DNA of 64,000 nucleotides from a bacterium BMS3Bbin14 (lineage in GTDB: Bacteria; Desulfobacterota; Desulfobulbia; Desulfobulbales; Desulfobulbaceae). Within the stretch, counting starts at the first letter, position 1; each line of letters opens with the position of its first letter. The notes under the pieces are model-generated. The model did no database searches. It worked only from the letters and a program-made list of their open reading frames with translations, and was not told the origin of the DNA. Below are positions 46,256-55,222 of this stretch, piece by piece. Made by a program: the position numbers and the translations under genes. Location: positions 19,287 through 83,286 of the forward strand of contig BDTX01000025.1 of the NCBI GenBank assembly GCA_002897615.1, in the 5' to 3' direction.

Positions 46256-47389
46256 TCAGTCGCCGGCCCCCTCCTGTTTCATGAGTTCAATGAAGCGGTC
46301 AAAGAGATACTCGGCGTCATGGGGACCGGGCGCGTGTTCCGGGTGATACTGAACGGAAAAAACCGGGTATTTCGTGTGTTGCATCCCTTCCAGACTGCCG
46401 TCATTGAGGTTGATATGGGTGACCGCCACGTCGGCGGGCAGGCTCGCGGGATCGACGCAGAAGCCGTGATTCTGCGAGGTGATTTCCACCCTGCCGGTGG
46501 CCAGGTCCTTGACCGGCTGGTTGCTGCCCCGGTGGCCGAATTTCAACTTGTAGGTGGTCCCGCCGAAGGCGAGGCCGAGGATCTGGTGGCCGAGACAGAT
46601 GCCGAAAATCGGTTTCCGGCCCAGCAGTTTCCGGACATTGTCCACCACGCCTGCAACCCCGGCCGGGTCGCCGGGACCGTTGGAGAGAAAGACGCCGTCC
46701 GGCTCCAGGGCCAGGACCTCCTCGGCCGAAGTGGTGGCAGGCACCACCTGTACCCGGCATCCGCGGGCGGTGAGAATGCGTAATTGATTGAATTTGATAC
46801 CGTAATCAAAGGCTACGACCTTGAATTTTTCCGGCCCGCCGGCCGGAAAACCGGCGCTCGCCTGCGGTCCGGTCCCGGTCCAGGTATAGGGGGTGTCGAC
46901 CGTTACCCCCCGGACCATGTCCCGGCCCAGGAGACCGGGCCAGTCCCGGGCCCGCCGGACCAGCGAATCGCCGTCCAGGTCCTCGGTGGAAATAACCGCC
47001 TTCATGGCCCCGGAGGTGCGGATAATCCGGGTCAACATGCGGGTGTCAATGCCCTGGACACCAAGGATATTGAACTTCAGCAGGAATTCAGCCAGGGTGG
47101 AGGTCGAGCGGAAATTGCTCGGCTCTTGCCGGTACTCCCGCATCAGAAAGGCCCGGGGGTGAACGGCGCTTGACTCCATATCCTCGTCATTCACGCCATA
47201 GCTGCCGATCAGCGGATAGGTCATGGTCACCAGTTGGCCGGCATACGACGGATCGGTCAGAATTTCCTGATAACCGCTCATGCTCGTATTGAACACGATT
47301 TCGCCGACAGCTTCGCCCGGACCGGTGAAAGACTCACCGGTAATAATGGACCCGTCCTCAAGGCCGATCATTGCTTTCATATTTTTCAT
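46256..47389 (-). CDS. carA: Carbamoyl-phosphate synthase small subunit
   Basis: 377 residues. Glutaminase partner of CarB. The N-terminal CarA domain has [24 protein letters not shown]; the C-terminal class I amidotransferase has the nucleophile Cys in [12 protein letters not shown] and the His/Glu pair in [11 protein letters not shown]. Ammonia formed is channelled to CarB. It follows waaA by 16 bases and precedes carB. Confidence 0.98.
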   Translation of the reverse strand: MKNMKAMIGLEDGSIITGESFTGPGEAVGEIVFNTSMSGYQEILTDPSYAGQLVTMTYPLIGSYGVNDEDMESSAVHPRAFLMREYRQEPSNFRSTSTLAEFLLKFNILGVQGIDTRMLTRIIRTSGAMKAVISTEDLDGDSLVRRARDWPGLLGRDMVRGVTVDTPYTWTGTGPQASAGFPAGGPEKFKVVAFDYGIKFNQLRILTARGCRVQVVPATTSAEEVLALEPDGVFLSNGPGDPAGVAGVVDNVRKLLGRKPIFGICLGHQILGLAFGGTTYKLKFGHRGSNQPVKDLATGRVEITSQNHGFCVDPASLPADVAVTHINLNDGSLEGMQHTKYPVFSVQYHPEHAPGPHDAEYLFDRFIELMKQEGAGD

Positions 47390-47405
47390 ATATATTATGC
47401 AAATA

Positions 47406-48755
47406 CTATTTTATTGCCGCCCCGTCATCCCGGGATGCCAGCAGTTGTAAGACCAGGTCCGCCTGCCTGCCGGCCGCGCCCTGCTGGCTGGCCGTAACCC
47501 GGGCGGCCGCCGCGCCGGCCGCTTCATAGCCGCGCCGGTCTTTCATGTGGCCGAGGATCACTGCGGCCAGGTGGCGGCCGTCCCGGGCCCGGAAACCGGC
47601 GCCGGCCGGCTCAAGCAGATCCAGGGCATCAAGAAAATCACTCATGTACGGGCCGTAATAGACCGGCTTGCCCCAGCGGGCCGCCTCCATGATATTATGC
47701 CCGCCGTCGTTAACCAGGCTGCCGCCGCAGAAATTATAATCGCCAGCGCTGTAGAGCCCGGCAAGTTCACCCATGCAGTCAACCAGCACGACATCGTGTT
47801 GACGGCCCCTGGCGGCAAGCTCGGTGTACAGGTCATAGCCCAGGCCCAGGCCGGTCAGGAGTTGTTTCACTTCCGGTAACCGTTCAAGATGCCGGGGGGC
47901 AACGATCCAGACTATTTTTTCCCCGCTGCGCTCCTGCAGCTCCCGGTACACCCCGGCCAGGATGTGTTCCTCGCCGGGACCGGTGGAACCGCAGAGAAAA
48001 ACCGTTTCGTCCGTCAGGCCGAGAAGCGACCGGTATCGTGCCCTGGCCGCCTCCGGTTCGTTCCTCGCCAGGTCATACTTGATGTTTCCCGCTACCATGA
48101 TCCGCGAGGCGTCGGCGCCCAGGCCGGCAAAGCGCCGCCCATCCGCCGGCCGGATCACGGCGAACCTGGAGAATCCGGCCAGCAGTTGTGCCATGAATCC
48201 CCGCAGCAAACGATAGCGCCGGTAGGTCCGCTCAGACATCCGGCCATTCAGGAGGACCATCTTTACCCCGGCCCGCCGCGCCTCACTGAGCATGGCCGGC
48301 CACAGTTCCGTCTCCAGGCATATATACATATCCGGCCTGATTCTTCCCAGGGCACGGCGGACGAGAAAGGGCACGTCGAGCGGGGCCAGGAAGCAGGAAA
48401 CTCCGGCCGGCAGCTGTTCTTTGGCCACCCGGCGTCCCTGTTCGGTCATGGTGGTGACGACAAAAAAAATGTTGGCCGCCCTGGTGGTCAGTTCAACGAT
48501 AAGGGCATGGGCAGCCTGGACCTCGCCGACGGAGGCCGCGTGAATCCACAGGGTCACCGTCTGGTCCCCGTTGTCAGGACGAACAGGTTTTATGTTCCCG
48601 AGCCGCTGACCAAGGCCATGCCCTAATCCCGGCCGGATCAGGGCCGCGAGTGCAAGCAGGAGAATCAACAGGGGAAAAAATATCGTTCCAAGAACGCCGT
48701 ATATCCAGTATAACAACGATGATCCCTGTCTATGAGCTATTATTCTATGCAGCAC
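47406..48755 (-). CDS. waaA: 3-deoxy-D-manno-octulosonic acid transferase (Kdo transferase)
   Basis: 449 residues. Adds Kdo to lipid A precursor at the inner membrane. N-terminal membrane anchor ([26 protein letters not shown]), then the WaaA/KdtA GT30 fold: [64 protein letters not shown] and, at the end, [28 protein letters not shown]. Evidence of an LPS-type outer membrane. First gene of a waaA-carA-carB run. The leader upstream contains the structured RNA candidate on the opposite strand. Confidence 0.95.
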   Translation of the reverse strand: MLHRIIAHRQGSSLLYWIYGVLGTIFFPLLILLLALAALIRPGLGHGLGQRLGNIKPVRPDNGDQTVTLWIHAASVGEVQAAHALIVELTTRAANIFFVVTTMTEQGRRVAKEQLPAGVSCFLAPLDVPFLVRRALGRIRPDMYICLETELWPAMLSEARRAGVKMVLLNGRMSERTYRRYRLLRGFMAQLLAGFSRFAVIRPADGRRFAGLGADASRIMVAGNIKYDLARNEPEAARARYRSLLGLTDETVFLCGSTGPGEEHILAGVYRELQERSGEKIVWIVAPRHLERLPEVKQLLTGLGLGYDLYTELAARGRQHDVVLVDCMGELAGLYSAGDYNFCGGSLVNDGGHNIMEAARWGKPVYYGPYMSDFLDALDLLEPAGAGFRARDGRHLAAVILGHMKDRRGYEAAGAAAARVTASQQGAAGRQADLVLQLLASRDDGAAIK

Positions 48756-48805
48756 ACAAATTTTATTATTTAAACAGGATTAACTCTCATAGTCAATAGC
48801 GAACG

Positions 48806-48947
48806 GGTCTGAACCGAAGAAAAACGTAGCAGTTCACCGGGGATGCAAAGCACGGTCTCTGCCGCAAACCTGTAAGAGCAGGCGGTGCCGGGAACGGGCA
48901 CGACTGGACGGGTGAAACCTAGCCCCTCTATGCCGCAGGTTCCAACC
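48806..48947 (+). ncRNA. Candidate structured RNA / riboswitch of unknown class
   Basis: Ends pair: GGT..GAACC (48806-48815) with GGTTC..ACC (48938-48947). Inside, CCTG/CAGG and TGCC/GGCA hairpins follow one another. The block GGGGATGCAAAGCACGGTCT resembles the conserved GGGACGCAAAGC...GGNCU of GEMM (cyclic-di-GMP) riboswitches, but the first GEMM hairpin with GCAAACC does not precede it in the normal order; CTGTAAG also recalls cobalamin aptamers. Neither class fits fully. It lies upstream of the cyclophilin-FKBP gene, separated from it by repeat B5, whose left end starts at the closing stem. Rest of 48756-49291 holds only B5 and short leader. Confidence 0.35.
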
Positions 48948-49164
48948 AGGATCCGTGAGTGTTCGAGAACGGTGCAGGTGCGGGGCGGCAACGATGTTGA
49001 TTATCATGGTGTGATATCAACGAGTTGCCAACGCAGCAGAGGCGCCGTTATCGACCGCCCCGCAGTCCGGCGCAGTGCCAACCGAAGAATAAACTTATTC
49101 GGCAATAATGTAATAACCTTCACATATTGCACGGAATAACACCTCAAGCCGTCACGGATTCAAG
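48946..49164 (+). repeat. Family B MITE-like repeat, copy B5 (long form, diverged)
   Basis: 219 bp, same modules as B2 (gtgttcgagaacggtgcagg, gatgttgattatcatgg, gtgatatcaacgagttgcc, gcgccgttatcg) but with eroded ends: CCAGGATCCGTGAG on the left and TCACGGATTCAAG on the right. The GC-rich middle (gaccgccccgcagtccggcg) and the right module have several changes, so this is an older copy. Confidence 0.8.
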
Positions 49165-49291
49165 TCTGAGCTTATGCAGATGGGGTGCGGCTTAATTTTG
49201 CAGAAAAACAAGGGCCGGTTTTTCTTGACAATGATGACCATGAATTGTAAGCAAGCGAAATTGACACCAACTCAACCGGAATGGAGGTTAT

Positions 49292-50326
49292 ATGTATAAA
49301 ATTATTTTCTTCCTCCTCTTAACCTCAGTGCTCTTTTCTATCGGAGAACCCGTTATGGCAACCGAGTCCCATCTCAAGGACGGACTATACGCAAAAATCA
49401 GTACGGCCAAAGGCGACATCCTGCTTAAGCTTGACTATAAGAAAACGCCGCTCACCGTAATCAACTTCGTCAGCCTGGCCGAAGGCACGATGCATCTCGG
49501 CGGCAGCGACAAGCCGTCGGGAGTACCGTTCTATGACGGACTCAAATTCCACCGGGTCATCAAGAATTTCATGATCCAGGGCGGCGACCCCCTGGGCACG
49601 GGAACCGGCGGCCCCGGTTATACCTTTCCCGACGAATTTGATCCCTCGCTCAAACACGACGGTCCCGGCGTTCTGTCCATGGCCAATGCCGGACCCGACA
49701 CCAACGGCAGCCAGTTCTTCATCACCCTTGCCGCCACTCCCCATCTTGACGGCAAGCACACGGTTTTCGGCCGGGTTGTCCAAGGCCAGGATGTCGTGGA
49801 TGCCATTGAGCAGGGCGATATCATGACCAGCGTTAAAATTATCCGGGTCGGCAGGGACGCCAAGGCCTTCAAGACCGGCCAGGCTGCCTTTAACAAAGCC
49901 CTGGCCATGGTGGAAAAGAAAAGAGATGAAGCCCGGATGAAAAAACGGGAAAAAATCACCGAACTGATCCGCAAGAACTGGCCCGATGCCGTGAAAACCT
50001 CTTCCGGCCTGCGCTACGTGATCAAGAAGCCGGGGACCGGGAATCCCCCCGCCAAGGGTACGACAGTTGTCGTCAACTATACCGGCCGCCTGCTGGTAAG
50101 CGGCCAAAAGTTTGACAGTTCCTATGACCGGGGCAAACCCATCACCTTTGTCGTAGGTACGGGCCGGGTCATCAAGGGCTGGGACGAGGCGCTCCTGGCC
50201 ATGAAAAAAGGCGAAAAACGCGTGCTCATCATCCCGCCGGAGCTGGCCTACGGCGCCCGTGGCGCCGGCAACGTGATTCCACCCAATGCCTGGCTGGTCT
50301 TTGATGTTGAACTGGTGAACTTCTAG
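49292..50326 (+). CDS. Exported cyclophilin-FKBP fusion peptidyl-prolyl isomerase
   Basis: 344 residues with a signal peptide ([20 protein letters not shown]). Residues 30-195 are a cyclophilin: [41 protein letters not shown] and [17 protein letters not shown]. After a charged helix (residues 205-235, [16 protein letters not shown]) comes an FKBP domain at 240-344: [51 protein letters not shown] and FDVELVNF. Two proline isomerases of unrelated fold in one periplasmic protein. TGGAGG precedes ATG 49292. Confidence 0.92.
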   Translation: MYKIIFFLLLTSVLFSIGEPVMATESHLKDGLYAKISTAKGDILLKLDYKKTPLTVINFVSLAEGTMHLGGSDKPSGVPFYDGLKFHRVIKNFMIQGGDPLGTGTGGPGYTFPDEFDPSLKHDGPGVLSMANAGPDTNGSQFFITLAATPHLDGKHTVFGRVVQGQDVVDAIEQGDIMTSVKIIRVGRDAKAFKTGQAAFNKALAMVEKKRDEARMKKREKITELIRKNWPDAVKTSSGLRYVIKKPGTGNPPAKGTTVVVNYTGRLLVSGQKFDSSYDRGKPITFVVGTGRVIKGWDEALLAMKKGEKRVLIIPPELAYGARGAGNVIPPNAWLVFDVELVNF

Positions 50327-50343
50327 CCGGCCAGTCGCGTTCT

Positions 50344-50379
50344 CTGCGGCTACTTTGTGTTACCAAAATGTAGCCGCAG
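50344..50379 (+). terminator. Hairpin after the isomerase gene, probable terminator
   Basis: Perfect 10-base stem CTGCGGCTAC/GTAGCCGCAG around a 16-base loop that can pair further (TTTG/CAAA), 18 bases after the stop. No T-run follows, so it may act with Rho or only protect the transcript. The remaining spacer to 50755 is AT-rich, with no gene I can support. Confidence 0.45.
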
Positions 50380-50755
50380 TTACAAAAACCGTGCCCGGAG
50401 GCCTCTCACCCTGGCCTTCAGTCTTCCGTTCAGGCCCCATGCCGGCGGGCCGGGGGGAACGTCTCCTTGGTCATAAGGGATCGGTATGACTGGTTCGTTT
50501 TTTGCATGTCTAACGTCCCGGTATAGGAATAAAAATGAATGACGTTGACATATACTCAGGACTTGTGGTACTCCTTTTTTTATTGGAGTTTCCCATTTTT
50601 TTTCTGGACCATCAAGCCAAGTGTCAAACTTCATTTTTTAAAATAAAGAATTATAATATCAGCTGGTTACCTGGAAAAATATAGTTTATTCTAATCATAT
50701 CCTTGCGCTGAAAATATTCTTTCTGTTTGCGTTCTCAAAGAAAGGGAGGGGAGAG

Positions 50756-51919
50756 ATGCAAAAATCTGTAGAGAACAATGCCGGCAGACACAGGCATTGT
50801 CTGCTGGTCCTGGCCACCCTTGGCAGCCTCTTTTCACTTGCCTTTACCGGGGCGGCTTTTGCTGCAATCAGCGGGCCCTGCTCAGAGTGCCACACCATGC
50901 ATAACAGTCAGAATAACCAGCCGATGACCTTTAACAGTTCGGCCACGCCCAACGATACCCTGCTTAAAGCAACCTGTTACGGCTGTCATGCCCAGGGAGG
51001 GGCCTCCGCCCTGGTGACGGTGGGGGCCGATACCATCCCCCAGGTTTTTCATACCGATACTATTGACCTGGCCGCCGGCAACTTCGCCTATATAACGGGA
51101 TTAAAGGGGAGCGGCGCCTCTGATTCAAAGGGCCATAACATCTCGGACCTGACCGGAATCGACAATACCCTGTATGCTCCTCCCGGCGGAATTGTGCAGT
51201 ACGGTCACGATGACGGCGTAACTGTCAATACCACAAACCTCTCCTGCGCAGGTGATGCAAACGGACAGCACGGCTGCCACGGCAACAGGTATTCGGGAGA
51301 GGCCGGCTATAAGGGGGTACGGGGCGCGCATCACACCAATCTCGGCGGCAGCCTGGACCCCGCGACCACTGATGAGGATGCGGGACACAGCTACCGCTTC
51401 CTGCTCGGCGTCAAGGGCTACGAAGACCCGGACTGGCAATATACCACCAGTGCCACCGACCATAACGAGTACTTCGGCAGAAGTACGCCCATTCAGCTGG
51501 GCTGTGCAACTACAAGCTGTCACGGGGCAGGCGGCGTCCGGCCGCCGGACGGCACCATGAGTCAATTCTGCGCCACCTGTCACGGCAACTTCCATACCAT
51601 CGCAAACGGCGCATCGAACGGCATCGGGCCGGATGCGGTTTCTCCCTTTATTCGTCACCCGACCGATCTGTCTCTTCCGGCAACCGGTGAATACGCTGCC
51701 TACACAACCTATAACGTCAATGTCCCGATAGCCCGGATTACCGTACCTACTGCTCCCAGCGGCACCGTAACGCCCGGCTCGGATGCGGTCATGTGTCTTT
51801 CCTGTCATTTCGCCCATGCCAGTAATTATCCCGAAATGCTCCGCTGGGATTATACGAAAATGATCGCCGGCGGCGGTGGATCAGGCGGCTGTTTTGTCTG
51901 CCACAGCACGAAAAACTAG
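50756..51919 (+). CDS. Secreted multihaem cytochrome c with widened haem motifs
   Basis: 387 residues, signal peptide [22 protein letters not shown]. Five canonical CxxCH sites: CSECH, CYGCH, CATCH, CLSCH and CFVCH. Two more Cys...Cys-His sites have wider spacing: CATTSCH (four residues between Cys) and [12 protein letters not shown] (nine between). Wider haem motifs occur in some multihaem cytochromes such as OmcZ, as known. The N-terminal [18 protein letters not shown] recurs in extracellular or periplasmic cytochromes of Desulfobacterota. Low Lys and many Gly, Thr, Ser. GGGAGGGGAGAG precedes the ATG. Isolated gene; electron transfer to or from the cell surface is a guess from family type. 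Confidence 0.87.
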   Translation: MQKSVENNAGRHRHCLLVLATLGSLFSLAFTGAAFAAISGPCSECHTMHNSQNNQPMTFNSSATPNDTLLKATCYGCHAQGGASALVTVGADTIPQVFHTDTIDLAAGNFAYITGLKGSGASDSKGHNISDLTGIDNTLYAPPGGIVQYGHDDGVTVNTTNLSCAGDANGQHGCHGNRYSGEAGYKGVRGAHHTNLGGSLDPATTDEDAGHSYRFLLGVKGYEDPDWQYTTSATDHNEYFGRSTPIQLGCATTSCHGAGGVRPPDGTMSQFCATCHGNFHTIANGASNGIGPDAVSPFIRHPTDLSLPATGEYAAYTTYNVNVPIARITVPTAPSGTVTPGSDAVMCLSCHFAHASNYPEMLRWDYTKMIAGGGGSGGCFVCHSTKN

Positions 51920-52074
51920 CAGTCACCGGCAGGAACTTTCTGTTCACTTCAGGCTCCTTGGCCGGCCGGGCAGAGGGACTGCTTTAGCTGCCTGTTCTTC
52001 CGGGAAGGTGAACTTGTTTTTTTGCTCCAGTCCCTTAATTCAATAGATTTTCGTATGGCTCCGTATTTCACCCC

Positions 52075-52818
52075 GTGCCCCCTTCCCTGACCTTTCATGG
52101 TGACCTGCCGGACCTTCTGCATCGCCGCTGGCGGGGCCGGCAGCGGCTAATCAAGGCCGATACCCGCCGGGCTTCCGTTAAAGATGTTATAGAGTCCTTC
52201 GGCCTGCCCCACACCGAGGTGGGCCGCCTGGAGGTTCAGGGACGGCAAGTGGATTTTTCTTTGGTAGTCGGGGAAGACCTGGCCATTGAAATTTTCCCGG
52301 TCTTGCCGCCCTGGAACGTCTTTGACCCCACATTGCTGCGCCCCCGCCCCCTGACGAATATTAAATTTATCGTGGATGTCAATGTCGGCAAACTGGCCCG
52401 TTTTTTACGGATGGCGGGGTTCGACACCCTCTATGACCACCGCTGGAAAGATGATAAACTGGTGGCTCTCAGCTGTCGTGAGCAACGAATCCTGCTGACC
52501 AGGGACCTGAGCCTTTTGCAGCGGAAGCAGGTTGAATTCGGACGATATATCAGGGCGTTGTGTCCGAATGAACAACTGCTGGAGGTGATCGGACTCCTGG
52601 GACTTGAGCGGCACGTCGTGCCCTTCAGCCGCTGCATGGTCTGCAACACCCCTCTGCAGCCGATTGCCAAAGAGAAAATCAAGCACCGCCTGCAGCCCCT
52701 TACCAGGAAGTATTACAACTCTTTCAGCCGCTGTCCGGGGTGCCGGCGGATCTACTGGCCCGGCAGTCATCTCGATGGCATGCGGCAACTCCTGCCGGCC
52801 GGACCAGCGGCTGAATAA
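52075..52818 (+). CDS. Mut7-C RNase-domain protein with ubiquitin-like N-terminus
   Basis: 247 residues. Residues 1-80 look like the ThiS/MoaD-like beta-grasp domain attached to Mut7-C in bacteria (VKDVIESFGLPHTEVGRLEVQG...DLAIEIFPVLP). Residues 95-190 are the Mut7-C PIN-like core: FIVDVNVGKLARFLRMAGFDTLYDHRWKDDKLV, then RILLTRDLSLL, carrying the acidic residues. The end has a zinc ribbon, CMVCNTPLQPI with CPGCRRIYWPGSH. Predicted RNase or nucleic-acid-linked protein; target unknown. It starts with GTG and lacks a clear ribosome binding site. Confidence 0.82.
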   Translation: MPPSLTFHGDLPDLLHRRWRGRQRLIKADTRRASVKDVIESFGLPHTEVGRLEVQGRQVDFSLVVGEDLAIEIFPVLPPWNVFDPTLLRPRPLTNIKFIVDVNVGKLARFLRMAGFDTLYDHRWKDDKLVALSCREQRILLTRDLSLLQRKQVEFGRYIRALCPNEQLLEVIGLLGLERHVVPFSRCMVCNTPLQPIAKEKIKHRLQPLTRKYYNSFSRCPGCRRIYWPGSHLDGMRQLLPAGPAAE

Positions 52819-52833
52819 TCCCCGGTCCGGCTC

Positions 52834-54078
52834 TCAGGTCTTACCCTGCTCCTTTCCCATGACCCGACGCCGTAAAAAAGGCCGGATAACATTCATTACC
52901 GCCTCAACCGTAATGGCCTGCAGGCATTTGTTGTCCCGGCACGGGGTCTTGCGATGGTTGGCCGCACTGACACAGGGGGAGCAGGCCAGTTTTGCGTAGA
53001 TGGGCGTGCTGTTGCCAAGGGAGCCGTAGAGTTTCGGGGTTTCCGGGCCGAAAAGAACAAAGGTCGGCAAAGGTGTTATGGCTGAAAAATGTCCCGGCCC
53101 CGAATCGTTGGTGACCATGAACTCGGCAATGGAGTACAGGAGGGGCAATTCCCCCAGTTTCAGGGCGCCGGCAAAATTGATGCACCGCTCCCGGCCGATT
53201 TTTTCACACATGGCCGCCGCCTCCATGGTCTCGGCCGGAGCCCCGGTAATCAGCACCAGGATGTCCGGGGCGGCCTGCAGGATTCTTTGAATCAGTTCCA
53301 GGTATCGCTCGGGCAGCCAGCGCCTCTGGGGCAGCAGTTCGCTGGCATTGGGGTTGATCAGCACCAGGCGGTTTTTATCCCGGTCATATTCGGGGTAACG
53401 CCGCCGCACCCGCTCACGCATGCCCTGCAGTTCCCTCTCGTCGTAATGGATCACCGGCAGCCTTATTTCTTCATCGGCCACGGGCTGCTTGGAGTAGGGA
53501 ACCTCCTGCTCGGCGGCGATCAGGCTGTTGACCAGGGCAATAAAATTTTTGGCGATGTGGATATGCGGGTTGTAGGCGACCCGGTGGGAAAGGAGTTCGC
53601 CCCGGTATAGCCCTTCGTTGTAAAAATTGTAAAAGCCCACCCGGTTGACGGCACCGCTCAGGCCGGTAAGCAGAGCGGTGAAGCGGGAAAAAAGCTCCAG
53701 GTCAATCACCGTGTCAATCCGTTGCCGCCGGACCCAGAAAAGAAACCTGACCGTATCGACGGTCAGGTTGAGCAGGCTGTCTTCCCGGATGGTGAAGGTG
53801 CGGGCAGGATCAATGGTGCCGATCAGATCCAGGCTGGCCCGGTTTTTCTGAAAGATGACAAAGTAGAGATCCGCGGCAAATTTTTCTTTTGCTTTGCGCA
53901 TGGCCGGGTCGGCAAGAATTGTCGAACCCATTTCCGAGAGTTCGACAAACAGGATTTTCTTCGGCATTTGGGGGGCGGGCCGGCGCAGCAATCCTGCCGT
54001 CCGCCGGGCCAGGGTCAGCAGGAAGGCAAGCGGCACTCCCACCCGGCGGTCAATGGTGCGCATCAGGTCGACATTCAT
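52834..54078 (-). CDS. Glycosyltransferase family 9 (heptosyltransferase-like)
   Basis: 414 residues, cytoplasmic. GT-B fold of the ADP-heptose:LPS heptosyltransferase family: PKKILFVELSEMGSTILADPAMR near residue 40, then LVLINPNASELLPQRRWLPERYLELI, VLITGAPAETMEAAAMCEKIG, and the nucleotide-binding end MVTNDSGPGHFSAITPLPTFVLFGPETPKLYG. A Cys cluster CSPCVSAANHRKTPCRDNKC near the C-terminus is frequent in this branch. Probably adds a sugar to LPS core or another surface glycan. Repeat A3 lies just before its start. Confidence 0.88.
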   Translation of the reverse strand: MNVDLMRTIDRRVGVPLAFLLTLARRTAGLLRRPAPQMPKKILFVELSEMGSTILADPAMRKAKEKFAADLYFVIFQKNRASLDLIGTIDPARTFTIREDSLLNLTVDTVRFLFWVRRQRIDTVIDLELFSRFTALLTGLSGAVNRVGFYNFYNEGLYRGELLSHRVAYNPHIHIAKNFIALVNSLIAAEQEVPYSKQPVADEEIRLPVIHYDERELQGMRERVRRRYPEYDRDKNRLVLINPNASELLPQRRWLPERYLELIQRILQAAPDILVLITGAPAETMEAAAMCEKIGRERCINFAGALKLGELPLLYSIAEFMVTNDSGPGHFSAITPLPTFVLFGPETPKLYGSLGNSTPIYAKLACSPCVSAANHRKTPCRDNKCLQAITVEAVMNVIRPFLRRRVMGKEQGKT

Positions 54079-54087
54079 TCTATTGCT

Positions 54088-54252
54088 CCATTATTGTATC
54101 AGTTCACCAGCAGAGGCGGCAACCTCGGGAATGCTCAGCCCGTACGAGTTCACCAGTGCCTTGGATTCGTTCGTTTGGGTCTCCGAATCTATCCTTGGCG
54201 GATGTGAGGAGGCCAAAACGGGCGAAGATGAGGTGCTGGTGAACTTGTACCC
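54088..54252. repeat. Family A palindromic repeat, copy A3
   Basis: Core palindrome 54142-54250 with 43-base arms, opening GTACGAGTTCACCAG and closing CTGGTGAACTTGTAC, near-centre GTTTGGGTCTCC facing GGAGGCCAAAAC. Left flank ccattattgta and gttcaccag as in A1, ctcagcccgtacgag as in A2. It fills most of the spacer between the flippase-like gene and the GT9 gene, both on the minus strand. Confidence 0.82.
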
Positions 54253-54277
54253 ATTATTCATTATCCCGGCCGGCCGG

Positions 54278-55222
54278 TTACAAACGGTTCTTCTGGGAAA
54301 CATAGACGAGCAGCCCCGGCAGAGAGGCGACCAGGGCCAGCAGACCGTACAGAATGGAAAGGGAAAGCACCTTTGATCTGTCGGCTCCGATAAGGAGGAA
54401 AAAACCGATCATCGCCCCCTCCCTGACCCCCCAGCCGGCCATGGAGATGGGCAGGATCGTGAGCAGGATAACCGGCGGCACCAGGACCAGGTAAACGGTC
54501 AGCGGATAGTTCAGCCCGACACTGACCCCGAGGACATAAAAGGCGGCCATGGCCAGTAAATGAGTCAGGACCGAGAGTCCGAGTTGAGTTCCCATGGAGG
54601 ACGGGGTTGAGTACACCTGGAAATAACGTTCCGACAGCTGCCCCAGGTAACCAAGCCATTTTCCCCTGCTGAAGAGGCTGAAGCGGCGCAGGTAAAAGAG
54701 CAGGACCAGGCCGCTCAGGAGCAGAACAAGAATGACGAGCAGGGCATAGTAGACCCTGGACGGCAGCAATGTTCTGTCGATGAGCAGTGCCCCGATATTG
54801 AGGATCAGAAGACCGGCCAGGCCGACAATCCGGTCGATGAAAACGCCGTAGAACCCGTTGATTGCCGATTCCTGAACGCGTGCACAGTCAAGAATGCGTA
54901 CCGCGTCTCCGCCGATACTGGTTGGCAGCCCCTGGTTAAAGAAGGCCCCCTTGAAATAGCTTTTGAGGAAAAAGAAAAAGGGTTGCGGCGAGCCGATCCG
55001 GCGCATAATCAGAAACCAGCGAAAAGAGGAGACGCAGGTGCTGGTCAGCTGTAAGGCAATAGCCACGGCCAGGACAGCCGGGGAGAGCCGGGCCAGTGAT
55101 GCCAGGGCCGCCTGCAGATTGACACTGCGGGAGATCAGGAAAAACAGGCCGGCGGTAACGCCCAGCTTGATAATAAATTTTACCGGGAGCTTTCGTCCGG
55201 TATGTTTTTGCAGACCAGGCAT
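54278..55222 (-). CDS. Flippase-like membrane protein (UPF0104/YbhN/AglD2 family)
   Basis: 314 residues, about eight membrane helices. Family pattern of the lysylphosphatidylglycerol synthase membrane region: FFLISRSVNLQAALASLARL at the start, RWFLIMRRIGSPQPFFFFLKSYFKGAFFNQGLPTSIGGDAVRI with the diagnostic NQGLPTSIGGD, and ISMAGWGVREGAMIGFFLLIG near the end. Likely involved in moving or modifying a lipid-linked molecule, probably together with the neighbouring glycosyltransferase (context). The start overlaps the lptF-like gene end by 43 bases. Confidence 0.86.
   Translation of the reverse strand: MPGLQKHTGRKLPVKFIIKLGVTAGLFFLISRSVNLQAALASLARLSPAVLAVAIALQLTSTCVSSFRWFLIMRRIGSPQPFFFFLKSYFKGAFFNQGLPTSIGGDAVRILDCARVQESAINGFYGVFIDRIVGLAGLLILNIGALLIDRTLLPSRVYYALLVILVLLLSGLVLLFYLRRFSLFSRGKWLGYLGQLSERYFQVYSTPSSMGTQLGLSVLTHLLAMAAFYVLGVSVGLNYPLTVYLVLVPPVILLTILPISMAGWGVREGAMIGFFLLIGADRSKVLSLSILYGLLALVASLPGLLVYVSQKNRL

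Noticed and set aside
48806..48947. Firm call as cyclic-di-GMP or cobalamin riboswitch
   Set aside because: Only fragments of each consensus match and their order is wrong; reported as an unknown structured RNA instead.
50380..50634. 84-codon minus-strand frame between the isomerase and cytochrome genes
   Set aside because: AT-rich, no recognisable pattern, no neighbouring gene on that strand.
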